From: Sphingomonadaceae bacterium
Lineage (GTDB): Bacteria > Pseudomonadota > Alphaproteobacteria > Sphingomonadales > Sphingomonadaceae
NCBI GenBank assembly: GCA_947455865.1
Contig: CANGQZ010000004.1
Location: 1-40,053, forward strand
DNA length: 40,053 bases
Direction: 5' to 3'
Positions 9,048 to 19,395 of the stretch are shown here, piece after piece; within the stretch, counting starts at the first letter, position 1, and each line of letters begins with the position of its first letter. Under the pieces are notes generated by a model that was not told the origin of the DNA, did not search any database, and worked only from the letters and a program-made list of their open reading frames with translations. A program made the position numbers and the translations under genes.

Positions 9048-10048
9048 CGGCAATGAAGCTTGAACCCACCTTGCGTGCGCTGGCCGATCCGACCCGGCTG
9101 CGGATCATGCGGCTGCTGGCCGACATGGAGCTGGCCGTGGGCGAACTGGCGCTGGTGCTGGGGCAAAGCCAGCCGCGCGTTTCGCGCCACATCCGCATCC
9201 TGTGCGATGCCGGATTGACCGAGCGACGGCGCGAGGGATCGTGGGTGTTCCTGCGCATGGCGATCGGTGAGGACCGCGCGCCGCCGCTGGGCCGGGCCGC
9301 AGCGCGGCTGCTGAGCGCGGGCGAAGCGGACGACGCCGGGTTTGCCGCGCGCTGCGCCGAGGACCGCCGCCATCTGGCCGCGATCCGCGCCGGGCGCGAG
9401 GCGCAGGCCGCCGCCTATTTCGCGCGGCACGCGGCCGAGTGGGACACGCTGCGCTCGCTCCATTCGCCCGACGCGCCGGTGGAAGCGGCGCTGGCACAGG
9501 CGCTGAGCGGCGGGGAAATCGGTGCGCTGCTGGATATCGGCACCGGCACCGGGCGGATGGCCGAACTATTCGCGCCGCGCGCCGCCGCGGTGACAGCCTT
9601 CGACAAGAGCCCCGAGATGCTACGGCTGGCGCGGGCGCGGCTACAGCACTTGCCGGCGGGCAAAGTAGACCTGCAGCAGGGCGATTTCACCGCGCTGCCG
9701 TTTGCCGCGGGCGCGTTCGACACGGTGCTGCTGCATCAGGTGCTGCACTATGCGCAGGAGCCCGAGGCGGTGCTGGGCGAGGCGGCGCGGGTGACGCGCG
9801 ACGGGGGGCGGATCGCGGTGGTGGACCTTGCGGCGCACGGCCACGAAGATCTCCGCACCCAGCACGCACACGCCCGGCTGGGCTTTTCCGACGAGCAAAT
9901 GCTGGCGCTGCTGACTGCTGCAGGCTATGCGGCCGATCCGCCACTGGCGCTGCCCGGCCAGCCGCTGACCGTGAAAATCTGGACCGGTACCCGGCTTGAG
10001 GTTCCGCATCCTTTGTCCAAAGAACCCCGCAAGGCCCTGCCCGCATGA
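9044..10048 (+). CDS. sahR: SahR-type regulator: ArsR-family HTH fused to a SAM-dependent methyltransferase domain
   Basis: A protein of 334 residues (331 if the ATG at 9053 is used). The first 90 or so residues are an ArsR winged helix (LRALADPTRLRIMRLLADME, ..LVLGQSQPRVSRHIRIL), and from about residue 160 there is a class I methyltransferase fold with the SAM loop LLDIGTGTGRMAELF. Regulators with this architecture control methionine-cycle genes and respond to S-adenosylhomocysteine. The gene is followed without gaps by metF and metH genes and has a perfect palindrome at its start, which fits an autoregulated local repressor. There is no Shine-Dalgarno sequence before either ATG, and the predicted promoter would start RNA within a few bases of 9053, so a leaderless start at 9053 is possible. 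Overlaps metF by ATGA. Confidence 0.87.
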   Translation: MPAMKLEPTLRALADPTRLRIMRLLADMELAVGELALVLGQSQPRVSRHIRILCDAGLTERRREGSWVFLRMAIGEDRAPPLGRAAARLLSAGEADDAGFAARCAEDRRHLAAIRAGREAQAAAYFARHAAEWDTLRSLHSPDAPVEAALAQALSGGEIGALLDIGTGTGRMAELFAPRAAAVTAFDKSPEMLRLARARLQHLPAGKVDLQQGDFTALPFAAGAFDTVLLHQVLHYAQEPEAVLGEAARVTRDGGRIAVVDLAAHGHEDLRTQHAHARLGFSDEQMLALLTAAGYAADPPLALPGQPLTVKIWTGTRLEVPHPLSKEPRKALPA

Positions 10049-10926
10049 CCCCCGCCCAGCCCCTTTTTGCCGATATGCCCGGTGACATCGCCGTGTCGTT
10101 CGAATTCTTCCCGCCCAAGAGCGAGAAGATGGAAGAACAGCTGTGGCAGGCAATCGGCACGCTGGCGCCTCTGGCCCCGGCATTCGTTTCGGTGACTTAT
10201 GGCGCGGGCGGATCGACGCGTGAACGCACCCACGCAACCGTGGCGCGGATTATCAAGGAAACGCCGCTGGTGCCCGCCGCGCACCTGACCTGCGTGGCCG
10301 CCAGCAAGGCCGAGATCGCCGAGATTGCCGACCAGTACTGGGAGGCGGGCGTCCGCCACATCGTCGCGCTGCGCGGCGATCCGCCGCCCGATAGCGGCGG
10401 GCGCTTCGTGCCGCATCCCGAGGGCTATGCGAGCGCGGCACAGCTGGTCGCGGGGCTGAAGGCGCGGCATGATTTCGAGATTTCGGTGGCGGCCTATCCC
10501 GAGGTTCATCCCGAAGCGGCGAGCGCCGAGGCCGATCTCGACAACCTCAAGCGCAAGCTGGATGCCGGGGCGACCCGCGCGATCAGCCAGTTCTTCTTTT
10601 CAACCGACGCGTGGTTCCGCTTTCTCGACAAGGCGCTGGCGGCGAGGATCTCTGCGCCGATCCTGCCGGGGATCATGCCGGTAACGAGCTTTTCCGCGAT
10701 CCGCCGGATGAGCGGGAACACTGAAATCCCGGCGTGGATGGAATCGATGTTCGAAGGGCTCGACGAGCGCCCTGGCCCGCGCACGCTGGTGGCGGCGGTG
10801 GCGGCAGCGGACCTGTGCCAGCGGCTGTACACGGGCGGGGTGCGCGATTTCCATTTCTACACGCTCAACAAGGCCGAACAGGCCTATGCGATCTGCCACC
10901 TGCTGGGATTGAGGCCGAAACCATGA
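10045..10926 (+). CDS. metF: 5,10-methylenetetrahydrofolate reductase MetF
   Basis: A 293-residue FAD-dependent TIM-barrel enzyme that reduces 5,10-methylene-tetrahydrofolate to 5-methyl-tetrahydrofolate, the methyl donor for methionine synthase. Family signatures visible are VSFEFFPPKSEKME at the N-terminus, VSVTYGAGGSTRE, HLTCVAAS, VALRGDPP, AAYPEVHPEA and the later SQFFFSTDAWFRF and PGIMPV. Length matches bacterial MetF. It overlaps sahR upstream and metH1 downstream, both by ATGA, so it is co-translated with the two genes that control it and use its product. Confidence 0.96.
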   Translation: MTPAQPLFADMPGDIAVSFEFFPPKSEKMEEQLWQAIGTLAPLAPAFVSVTYGAGGSTRERTHATVARIIKETPLVPAAHLTCVAASKAEIAEIADQYWEAGVRHIVALRGDPPPDSGGRFVPHPEGYASAAQLVAGLKARHDFEISVAAYPEVHPEAASAEADLDNLKRKLDAGATRAISQFFFSTDAWFRFLDKALAARISAPILPGIMPVTSFSAIRRMSGNTEIPAWMESMFEGLDERPGPRTLVAAVAAADLCQRLYTGGVRDFHFYTLNKAEQAYAICHLLGLRPKP

Positions 10927-11984
10927 CTCTAACCGCCAGCCCCGCCCGCAAGGCCCTGCTGACCGAAGCGGCCAAGCGCATCCTGATCACCGATGGCGCG
11001 TTCGGCACCGAGATTCAGGGCTGGAAACTGGCCGAGGCTGACTATGCGGGCACGCTGGGCCTCGCCAAGGACCAGAAGGGCAACAACGACATTCTGGCGC
11101 TGACCAAGCCGGAAGTGCTCGAGGCGATCCACCGCGCCTATTTCGAGGCGGGGGCGGACATTGCCGAGACCAACACCTTTTCGGCCAACCGGATCAGCCA
11201 GGCCGACTATGCCGCCGAGCATCTGGTGCGCGAGATCAACCACGCCAGCGCGCAGCTGGCGCGGCGCATTGCCGACGAATATTCCGCCAGGGACGGCCGC
11301 CCCCGCTTCGTGGCGGGCGCGATCGGGCCGACCAACAAGACCCTGTCGCTCAGCCCCGATGTCAACGATCCGGGCTTCCGCGAGATCGACTGGGACACGC
11401 TGGTCGATGTCTATCACGAGCAGGCCGCCGCGCTGATCGAGGGCGGGGCGGACTTCATCCTGATCGAGACGGTGTTCGACACGCTGAACGCCAAGGCCGG
11501 GATCATGGCGGTGAAGCGGCTGGAAGCGGAGCTGGGCCGTGAAGTGCCGATCATGCTTTCCATGACGCTGACCGACCTTTCGGGCCGCAACCTTTCTGGC
11601 CACACGGTCGAGGCGTTCTGGCACGCGGTGCGCCATGCGAAACCGGTGACGATCGGGCTGAATTGCAGCTTCGGCGCGACCCAGCTGCGCCCGCACGTCA
11701 AAGTGCTGAGCGAGATCGCCGACACGCTGATCATGGTCTATCCCAACGCCGGGCTGCCCAACGAACTGGGCGCCTATGACGAGCAGCCCGAGACGACTGC
11801 CGGGCTGGTGCACGAGTGGGCGGCGGCGGGGCAGGTCAACATCCTTGGCGGGTGCTGCGGATCGACCCCGGCGCATATCGCGGCGATGGCGAAGGCCGTA
11901 GCAGGATTGCCGCCGCGTAATGTGCCGGTGCCGCCGGTGGCGACCCGGCTGGCCGGGCTCGAACCGTTTATCATGGCCGCGTAA
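10923..11984 (+). CDS. metH: Methionine synthase, homocysteine-binding half (MetH N-terminal module)
   Basis: A 353-residue protein equal to the first module of cobalamin-dependent methionine synthase. It activates homocysteine on zinc; the three zinc ligands are C248 (GLNCSFGA) and C311/C312 (GGCCGSTPAHI), nearly the same numbers as in E. coli MetH. The N-terminus LITDGAFGTEIQ is also typical. The pterin, B12 and activation modules are in a separate gene at 12619. The start at 10923 overlaps the metF stop (ATGA) and gives the family N-terminus; the open frame upstream is not protein-like. A stand-alone homocysteine methyltransferase using S-methylmethionine is less likely given the second half two genes downstream. 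Confidence 0.93.
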   Translation: MTLTASPARKALLTEAAKRILITDGAFGTEIQGWKLAEADYAGTLGLAKDQKGNNDILALTKPEVLEAIHRAYFEAGADIAETNTFSANRISQADYAAEHLVREINHASAQLARRIADEYSARDGRPRFVAGAIGPTNKTLSLSPDVNDPGFREIDWDTLVDVYHEQAAALIEGGADFILIETVFDTLNAKAGIMAVKRLEAELGREVPIMLSMTLTDLSGRNLSGHTVEAFWHAVRHAKPVTIGLNCSFGATQLRPHVKVLSEIADTLIMVYPNAGLPNELGAYDEQPETTAGLVHEWAAAGQVNILGGCCGSTPAHIAAMAKAVAGLPPRNVPVPPVATRLAGLEPFIMAA

Positions 11985-11985
11985 G

Positions 11986-12585
11986 ATGGCCGCGCTGCCG
12001 CCTGTGCCGGTGAGCGACGACTCGTCGACGACGCCGCTGGACCGCGCGCTGGAATGGCGGGTGCGGCCTGCCGTCCCCGCCGATTGCGGCGCGGCGGCGC
12101 TGGTGGCGCAGGCGACGTTCCTTGAGACTTATGCCACGCTGCTGCCGGCGGCGGACCTTGTCGATTTCTGCGCCGGCGAACACAGCGCCGCGGCGTATCG
12201 CGCCTTTCTGGCTGAGGGCGCACGGCTGTGGCTTGCCGAGGAAGCCCGGACCGGTGCACCGCTGGGCTATGCGCTGCTGACCGAGCCCGATCTTGGCGCA
12301 GCGAGCGGCGAGTTCGCGGCCGCGCCGGACGATATCGAGCTGAAGCGCATCTATGCGCTGTCGTGCGGTCAGGGCCTGGGGCTGGGCAGCGCGCTGCTGG
12401 CGGCGGTGGTGGACGCGGCGCGGGCGCTGGGGCGGACCCGGCTTGTGCTGGGCGTCTATCGCGGCAATGCCCGGGCGCTGGCGTTCTATGAGCGCAGCGG
12501 ATTTGTGCCGGTGGGGACACGCCGCTTCATTGTGGCCGATGCCGCCTATGACGACTTCATTCTCGCCCGCCCGCTGGGCGGCTGA
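11986..12585 (+). CDS. GNAT-family N-acetyltransferase between the metH halves
   Basis: A 199-residue acetyltransferase of the GNAT fold, recognised by the acetyl-CoA loop QGLGLGSALL (residues about 124-133) after the beta-4 strand DDIELKRIYAL, and by the C-terminal pattern YRGNARALAFYERSGFVPVGTRRF. The first 20 or so residues are a probably disordered leader; the domain begins at EWRVRPAVPADC. The start codon lies one base after the metH1 stop and the gene ends 33 bases before metH2, so it is inside the met operon. The substrate cannot be told; a small-molecule amine or amino-acid derivative is the usual target in this subgroup. A link to methionine metabolism is inferred from position only. 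Confidence 0.85.
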   Translation: MAALPPVPVSDDSSTTPLDRALEWRVRPAVPADCGAAALVAQATFLETYATLLPAADLVDFCAGEHSAAAYRAFLAEGARLWLAEEARTGAPLGYALLTEPDLGAASGEFAAAPDDIELKRIYALSCGQGLGLGSALLAAVVDAARALGRTRLVLGVYRGNARALAFYERSGFVPVGTRRFIVADAAYDDFILARPLGG

Positions 12586-12618
12586 CCCCAAGCGCCTTCT
12601 GCCAGAAAGTTCCAGCCT

Positions 12619-15220
<2,602 letters not shown>

Positions 15221-15234
<14 letters not shown>

Positions 15235-15252
15235 GGCCAATCTCGATTAGGA
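15221..15252. repeat. Imperfect 16-bp tandem duplication at the metH2 stop
   Basis: CCAATCTGGATTAGGG at 15221-15236 is followed at once by CCAATCTCGATTAGGA at 15237-15252, with two mismatches. The first copy contains the last codons and stop of metH2; the second repeats them outside the gene. It looks like a small replication-slippage duplication. Confidence 0.7.
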
Positions 15253-15291
15253 GCGGTTCCGCGACGGCAGGCGATCTGCCATAGCGGGGCG

Positions 15292-17073
15292 ATGACCGCC
15301 GCCACGCTTGCCCGCGACGATGTTGCCAATGCCCTGCACGCCACCTTTGGCTTCAGCGCCTTTCGCGGGGTGCAGGAGCACGTGGTCGCGCGGGTGCTGG
15401 CGGGGCAATCGACGCTGGCGGTGATGCCGACCGGGGCGGGCAAATCACTGACTTATCAGCTGCCCGCGACGATCCTGCAGGGCACCTGCGTGGTTGTCTC
15501 CCCGCTTATCGCGCTGATGCACGATCAGCTGCGCGGCGCCGAGGCCAACGGCATCCGCGCCGCCGCGCTGACCAGCGCCGACATGGACCGCGAGGCAACG
15601 ATCGAGCGGTTCCGGGCCGGCCAGCTCGATCTGCTCTACGTCGCGCCCGAGCGCGCCAGCCAGCCGCATTTCCGCGAATTGCTGAGCCGCGCCGAGATCT
15701 GCCTGTTCGCGATCGACGAGGCGCACTGCGTTTCCGAATGGGGCCACGATTTCCGCCCCGATTACCGCCTGCTGCGCCCGCTGCTCGATCAGTTCGCCAG
15801 CGTCCCCCGGCTGGCGCTGACCGCCACTGCCGATGCCCACACCCGCGCCGATATCCTGGCCCAGCTGGGCATTGCCGACGATGGCCTGATCATCGCCGGG
15901 TTCGACCGGCCCAACATCCGCTATATGATCCAGCCGCGCGACCAGCCGGTGCGCCAGTTGCAACGATTGCTCGCCGAGCAACCCGGCCCGGGGATCGTCT
16001 ATGCCCCGACGCGGATGCAGGTGGAGCGGTTGGTGGGCCAACTGGGCGCGGACGGGCGGGCGGTGCTGCCTTATCATGCCGGGCTGCCGGGCGAGGTCCG
16101 CGCCGCCAATCAGGCCGCGTTCGTGGCCAGCGAGGACATGGTGATGGTGGCGACGATCGCCTTCGGGATGGGGATCGACAAGCCCGACGTGCGCTTTGTC
16201 GCCCATGCCGGGCTGCCCAAATCGATCGAGGCCTATTATCAGGAAACCGGCCGCGCCGGGCGCGATGGCGATCCGGCAGTGGCGGTAATGCTATGGGGGG
16301 CGGACGATTTCGCCCGCGCCCGCCAGCGGCTCTCCGAGGTCGAGCCGGCGCGCCAACCGGGCGAGCGCACGCGGCTGGATGCGCTGGCGGTGCTGGTCGA
16401 GACCGGGGGCTGCCGCCGCGCCTTGCTGCTGCGCCACTTCGGCGAGGATCCGCCCGAGCGCTGCGGCAACTGCGACAACTGCCTAGATGCGCCGGGGGTG
16501 GCGGATGCCACCGTTACCGCGCGCAAGCTGCTCTCTGCGGTCTATCGCACCGGGCAGAGCTTCGGCCTCGGCTATCTGGAGAAGGTGCTGACCGGGGTAT
16601 GCGACGAGCGGGTGCTGGCGCGCGGGCACGATCAGCTTTCGGTGTTCGGGATCATCGGCAGCGAGGAGGCCAACCTGATCAAGCCGCTGGCCCGGGCGCT
16701 GCAGGCGCGCGGCGCGCTGATCGCCACCGAGCATGGCGGGCTGGCGCTGGGCGAAGACGCGCGGGCCATCCTGAAAGGCGAGGTGGACGTCAGCATCGTC
16801 CTGACCCCGCGCAAGGAGCGCACCCGCCGCCGCGCCGGGGCGGCGGCCAACCCGGTTGGCGATCCGCTGTTCGATGCGCTGCGCACGCTGCGCCGCGAGC
16901 TGGCGCAGGAAGCGGGCGTGCCACCCTATGTGGTGTTTCACGATTCGGTGCTGCGCGAGATGGCGACAGCGCGGCCGGCCACGCTGGCTGAGCTGGGTCG
17001 AATCGGCGGGGTGGGGGCGCGCAAACTGGAGGCCTATGGCGCCGCATTCCTGTCTGTAATCAAGCAGTTCTGA
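15292..17073 (+). CDS. recQ: ATP-dependent DNA helicase RecQ
   Basis: A 593-residue superfamily 2 helicase that unwinds DNA 3' to 5' in recombination and replication repair. Motif 0 is FGFSAFRGVQEHV, Walker A is MPTGAGKSLTYQLPA, Walker B is the DEAH box in AIDEAHCVSEWGHDFRPDY, and motif VI is YQETGRAGRDGDPA. The RecQ zinc site follows with cysteines in GCRRALLLRHF and PERCGNCDNC. A winged helix and a C-terminal HRDC domain (LFDALRTLRRELAQEAGVPPYVVF and onward) complete the standard RecQ layout. The ATG at 15292 gives the family N-terminus. The gene lies 57 bases after metH2, so it may be read through from the met operon, but no functional link is evident. Confidence 0.96.
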   Translation: MTAATLARDDVANALHATFGFSAFRGVQEHVVARVLAGQSTLAVMPTGAGKSLTYQLPATILQGTCVVVSPLIALMHDQLRGAEANGIRAAALTSADMDREATIERFRAGQLDLLYVAPERASQPHFRELLSRAEICLFAIDEAHCVSEWGHDFRPDYRLLRPLLDQFASVPRLALTATADAHTRADILAQLGIADDGLIIAGFDRPNIRYMIQPRDQPVRQLQRLLAEQPGPGIVYAPTRMQVERLVGQLGADGRAVLPYHAGLPGEVRAANQAAFVASEDMVMVATIAFGMGIDKPDVRFVAHAGLPKSIEAYYQETGRAGRDGDPAVAVMLWGADDFARARQRLSEVEPARQPGERTRLDALAVLVETGGCRRALLLRHFGEDPPERCGNCDNCLDAPGVADATVTARKLLSAVYRTGQSFGLGYLEKVLTGVCDERVLARGHDQLSVFGIIGSEEANLIKPLARALQARGALIATEHGGLALGEDARAILKGEVDVSIVLTPRKERTRRRAGAAANPVGDPLFDALRTLRRELAQEAGVPPYVVFHDSVLREMATARPATLAELGRIGGVGARKLEAYGAAFLSVIKQF

Positions 17074-17111
17074 AAGGCGGGCGCCGGGCGCAATCCCGTT
17101 GTATCTGAAAC

Positions 17112-17148
17112 TTGACCCCGCCGGCTAGCGATATTAAATTGATATCGC
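17112..17148 (+). promoter_or_regulatory. Promoter of the SPFH gene with overlapping inverted repeat
   Basis: TTGACC at 17112-17117, a 17-base spacer and TAAATT at 17135-17140 form a good sigma-70-type promoter. An inverted repeat with perfect seven-base arms GCGATAT (17128-17134) and ATATCGC (17142-17148), separated by TAAATTG, covers the -10 box. A protein bound there would block the promoter. The small ribbon-helix-helix protein encoded two genes on is the natural candidate. Confidence 0.6.
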
Positions 17149-17169
17149 ATTTAAGCCGGAGGGGCCACG

Positions 17170-18093
17170 ATGTCCGAACTACATGACCACCCAGCGATGA
17201 CCGCCAGCCGCGAGCGCGGCGCGTGGAGCACCAGCGGTTACCTGATGCTGTTGATCTTTCTGGCGATGCTGTTCCTGTTCGTGGTGCGCATCACCACGTT
17301 TGCCGGCAGCGGCGGCGAACCGAGCGATTCGGCGATTCTGAGCTTTCTGGGCTCGATCGTGTTCCTGCCGATCGTGCTGATCCTGATCGCCAAGGGCTTC
17401 TACATGATCCAGCCCAATCAGGCGGCGGCGATCACCCTGTTCGGTTCGTACCGCGGCACCGATCGCAACCCCGGGCTGCGCTGGGTATGGCCTTGGATGG
17501 GCAAGACCCGCATCTCGGTGCGCGCCAACAACGTCGTTTCGGAAAAGCTCAAGGTCAACGATCTGCGCGGCAATCCCATCGAGATCGCCACCAACGTGGT
17601 CTGGCGCGTTGCTGATACGGCGCAGGCGCTGTTCGATGTGGACGATTACAAAGCCTTCGTGTTCGTGCAGATCGAGGCGGCGGTGCGCGCGATCGGCTCA
17701 CGCTATCCTTATGACGACATCGAGCATCAGGAAGTGACGCTGCGCGGCAGCCACGAACAGATCAACGCCGAGCTGCGCGCCGAACTCAACCGCCGGCTGG
17801 TGACGGCGGGAATTACGGTGGACGAGTGTGGGCTGACCCATCTGGCCTATGCCCCCGAGATCGCCGGAGCGATGCTGCGCCGCCAGCAGGCTGAGGCTGT
17901 GATCAGCGCCCGCAAGAAGCTGGTCGAGGGCGCGGTTACGATGGTCGAGATGGCGCTGACCCAGCTGTCCGAGAAGAACGTCGTCCACCTCGACGACGAG
18001 CGCAAGGCGGCGATGGTCTCCAACCTGATGGTGGTGCTGTGCGGCGAGCGCGACACCCAGCCCGTGGTCAACGCGGGCTCGCTGTACCAGTAG
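17170..18093 (+). CDS. SPFH/Band 7 domain membrane protein
   Basis: A 307-residue membrane-anchored protein of the stomatin/prohibitin/flotillin superfamily. Two hydrophobic segments lie at about residues 24-44 and 57-77. After them comes the SPFH domain ([33 protein letters not shown]..., [28 protein letters not shown]), then a helical region with Ala/Arg-rich segments ([21 protein letters not shown]) that likely forms coiled coils and oligomers. Members of this superfamily organise membrane microdomains or regulate proteases; the role of this branch is not settled. CGGAGGGG lies six to ten bases before the ATG. The next gene, ten bases downstream, encodes a small DNA-binding protein. Confidence 0.9.
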   Translation: MSELHDHPAMTASRERGAWSTSGYLMLLIFLAMLFLFVVRITTFAGSGGEPSDSAILSFLGSIVFLPIVLILIAKGFYMIQPNQAAAITLFGSYRGTDRNPGLRWVWPWMGKTRISVRANNVVSEKLKVNDLRGNPIEIATNVVWRVADTAQALFDVDDYKAFVFVQIEAAVRAIGSRYPYDDIEHQEVTLRGSHEQINAELRAELNRRLVTAGITVDECGLTHLAYAPEIAGAMLRRQQAEAVISARKKLVEGAVTMVEMALTQLSEKNVVHLDDERKAAMVSNLMVVLCGERDTQPVVNAGSLYQ

Positions 18094-18103
18094 CGCGCGG
18101 GCG

Positions 18104-18313
18104 ATGGGCGCTCCGCCCCGCAAGGCGTTTGCGCTGCGACTCGATCCGGCGCTTTATGCCGCGCTGGAGCGGGCCGCGGCGGGCGATTTCCGCTCGGTCA
18201 ATGCCGAAGTGGAAGTGCTGCTGCGCGAGGCGCTGGCGCGGCGGGGGGTGCGGCTGACGGCCAGCAAGGCACCGCGCAGAGGGCGCCCGCCGCGCACGGA
18301 TGAGGGCGTGTGA
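18104..18313 (+). CDS. Small ribbon-helix-helix (Arc-type) DNA-binding protein
   Basis: A 69-residue protein with the pattern of an Arc/MetJ-type repressor: a short beta strand [19 protein letters not shown] followed by a helix pair ([18 protein letters not shown]) and a basic, disordered tail ([11 protein letters not shown]) that could contact DNA. Two molecules of this fold pair their strands and read an inverted repeat. It follows the SPFH gene by ten bases and is surely in the same transcript. The inverted repeat over the upstream promoter makes autoregulation plausible. There is no toxin gene beside it, so an antitoxin role is unlikely. Confidence 0.8.
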   Translation: MGAPPRKAFALRLDPALYAALERAAAGDFRSVNAEVEVLLREALARRGVRLTASKAPRRGRPPRTDEGV

Positions 18314-18398
18314 ACGAATGCCCGGGAGATTGCCCCGCAGCGGGACAGGCCGTCCAAATTTTCCCCGGCGCGCAGCAGCTTGCGCTATTCTCGCGGGC

Positions 18399-19342
18399 AT
18401 GAAGTATGTCCTGCGCCTGCTGATTCCGCTCCTCATCGCCGTGCTCGCGGTCGCGCCGTCGCTCGCCGAGACGCAGGCCCCCTACACGGTGGTCGAGACC
18501 GGACGGTCTTATGGCCGGCTGCAGGATGCGGTGAACGCCATCGGCGACGGATGGGCACGATCCGCTTCGCGCCCGGCCGCTATGCCGACTGCGCGGTGCA
18601 GGAGCGCGGCGACGTGCTCTATGTGGCCACCCAGCCCGGGCAGGCGACGCTGGCCGGGATGACCTGCGAGGGCAAGGCCGCGCTGGTGCTGCGCGGGCGC
18701 TCGGCGCGGATCGAAGGGTTGGCCTTTGCCGATATCCGCGTGGGTGAGGGCAACGGCGCCGGCATCCGGCTGGAGCAAGGCAACCTGACCGTTTCGCAAA
18801 GCTGGTTCCACGACAGCCAGCAGGGCATCCTTACCGCCAACGATCCCGCCGGGACCATCGCGATCGACAAATCCACTTTCACCCGGCTGGGCACCTGCGA
18901 AGGCGGCGGCGGCTGCGCGCATTCGGTCTATGTGGGCGATTACGGCGCGCTGACCGTGACCCGCAGCCGCTTCGAGGCGGGGCGCGGCGGGCATTACGTG
19001 AAGAGCCGGTCGGCACGGATCGCGGTGCTGGCATCAAGCTTCGACGATTCGGCGGGGCAGGCGACCAACTACATGATCGACCTGCCGGCGGGCGCTACCG
19101 GGCGCATTGTCGGCAACTGGTTCGTGCAGGGGCGCAACAAGGAAAACTACTCTGCGTTCATCGCGGTTTCCGCCGAGGGCAAGGCGCATCCATCCGATTT
19201 CCTGACGATCGAGGGCAACGACGCCCGCTTTGCCCCCGGCGTATCGCGCCAGAGCGCGTTCGTGGCCGACTGGTCGGGCGATGCGCTGTCGCTGGGGCAG
19301 AATGCGCTGGGCGCCGGGCTGGCGCGGTTCGACAAGCGCTGA
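18399..19342 (+). pseudogene. Secreted right-handed beta-helix protein, interrupted by a one-base frameshift
   Basis: The gene starts with a clear signal peptide (MKYVLRLLIPLLIAVLAVAP, cleavage after about SLAE) and runs in one frame through PYTVVETGRSYGRLQDAVNAIGDG to about 18551. There the coding pattern moves to the -1 frame and continues as MGTIRFAPGRYADCAVQERG to the stop at 19342. One missing base close to 18549-18551 explains the shift, since joining the frames gives an unbroken family sequence: a DAVNAIGDG-then-TIRFAPGRY start followed by repeated Gly/Asn-rich beta-helix rungs with periodic hydrophobic residues, about 314 residues in all. Parallel beta-helix proteins of this kind are often surface or periplasmic carbohydrate-acting proteins, but no catalytic residues are evident. 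Either a real inactivating deletion or a sequencing error. Confidence 0.8.
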
Positions 19343-19352
19343 GGCAGCCGCG

Positions 19353-19379
19353 GGCTTCGACCAGCTCAGCCTGAGCGGG
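19353..19379. repeat. Short dispersed palindromic repeat (TTCGACnAGCTCAG type)
   Basis: The sequence GCTTCGACCAGCTCAGCC followed by TGAGCGG contains a small GCTCA/TGAGC hairpin. I recognise it as a slightly degenerate copy of a short intergenic repeat common in sphingomonads, placed here between the convergent ends of the beta-helix gene and ribA. Confidence 0.5.
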
Positions 19380-19395
19380 CGCATCGAAACAAATT

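Noticed and set aside
18104..18313. Antitoxin of a toxin-antitoxin pair
   Set aside because: The small RHH protein has no neighbouring toxin-sized gene; the adjacent genes are an SPFH protein and a secreted beta-helix protein.
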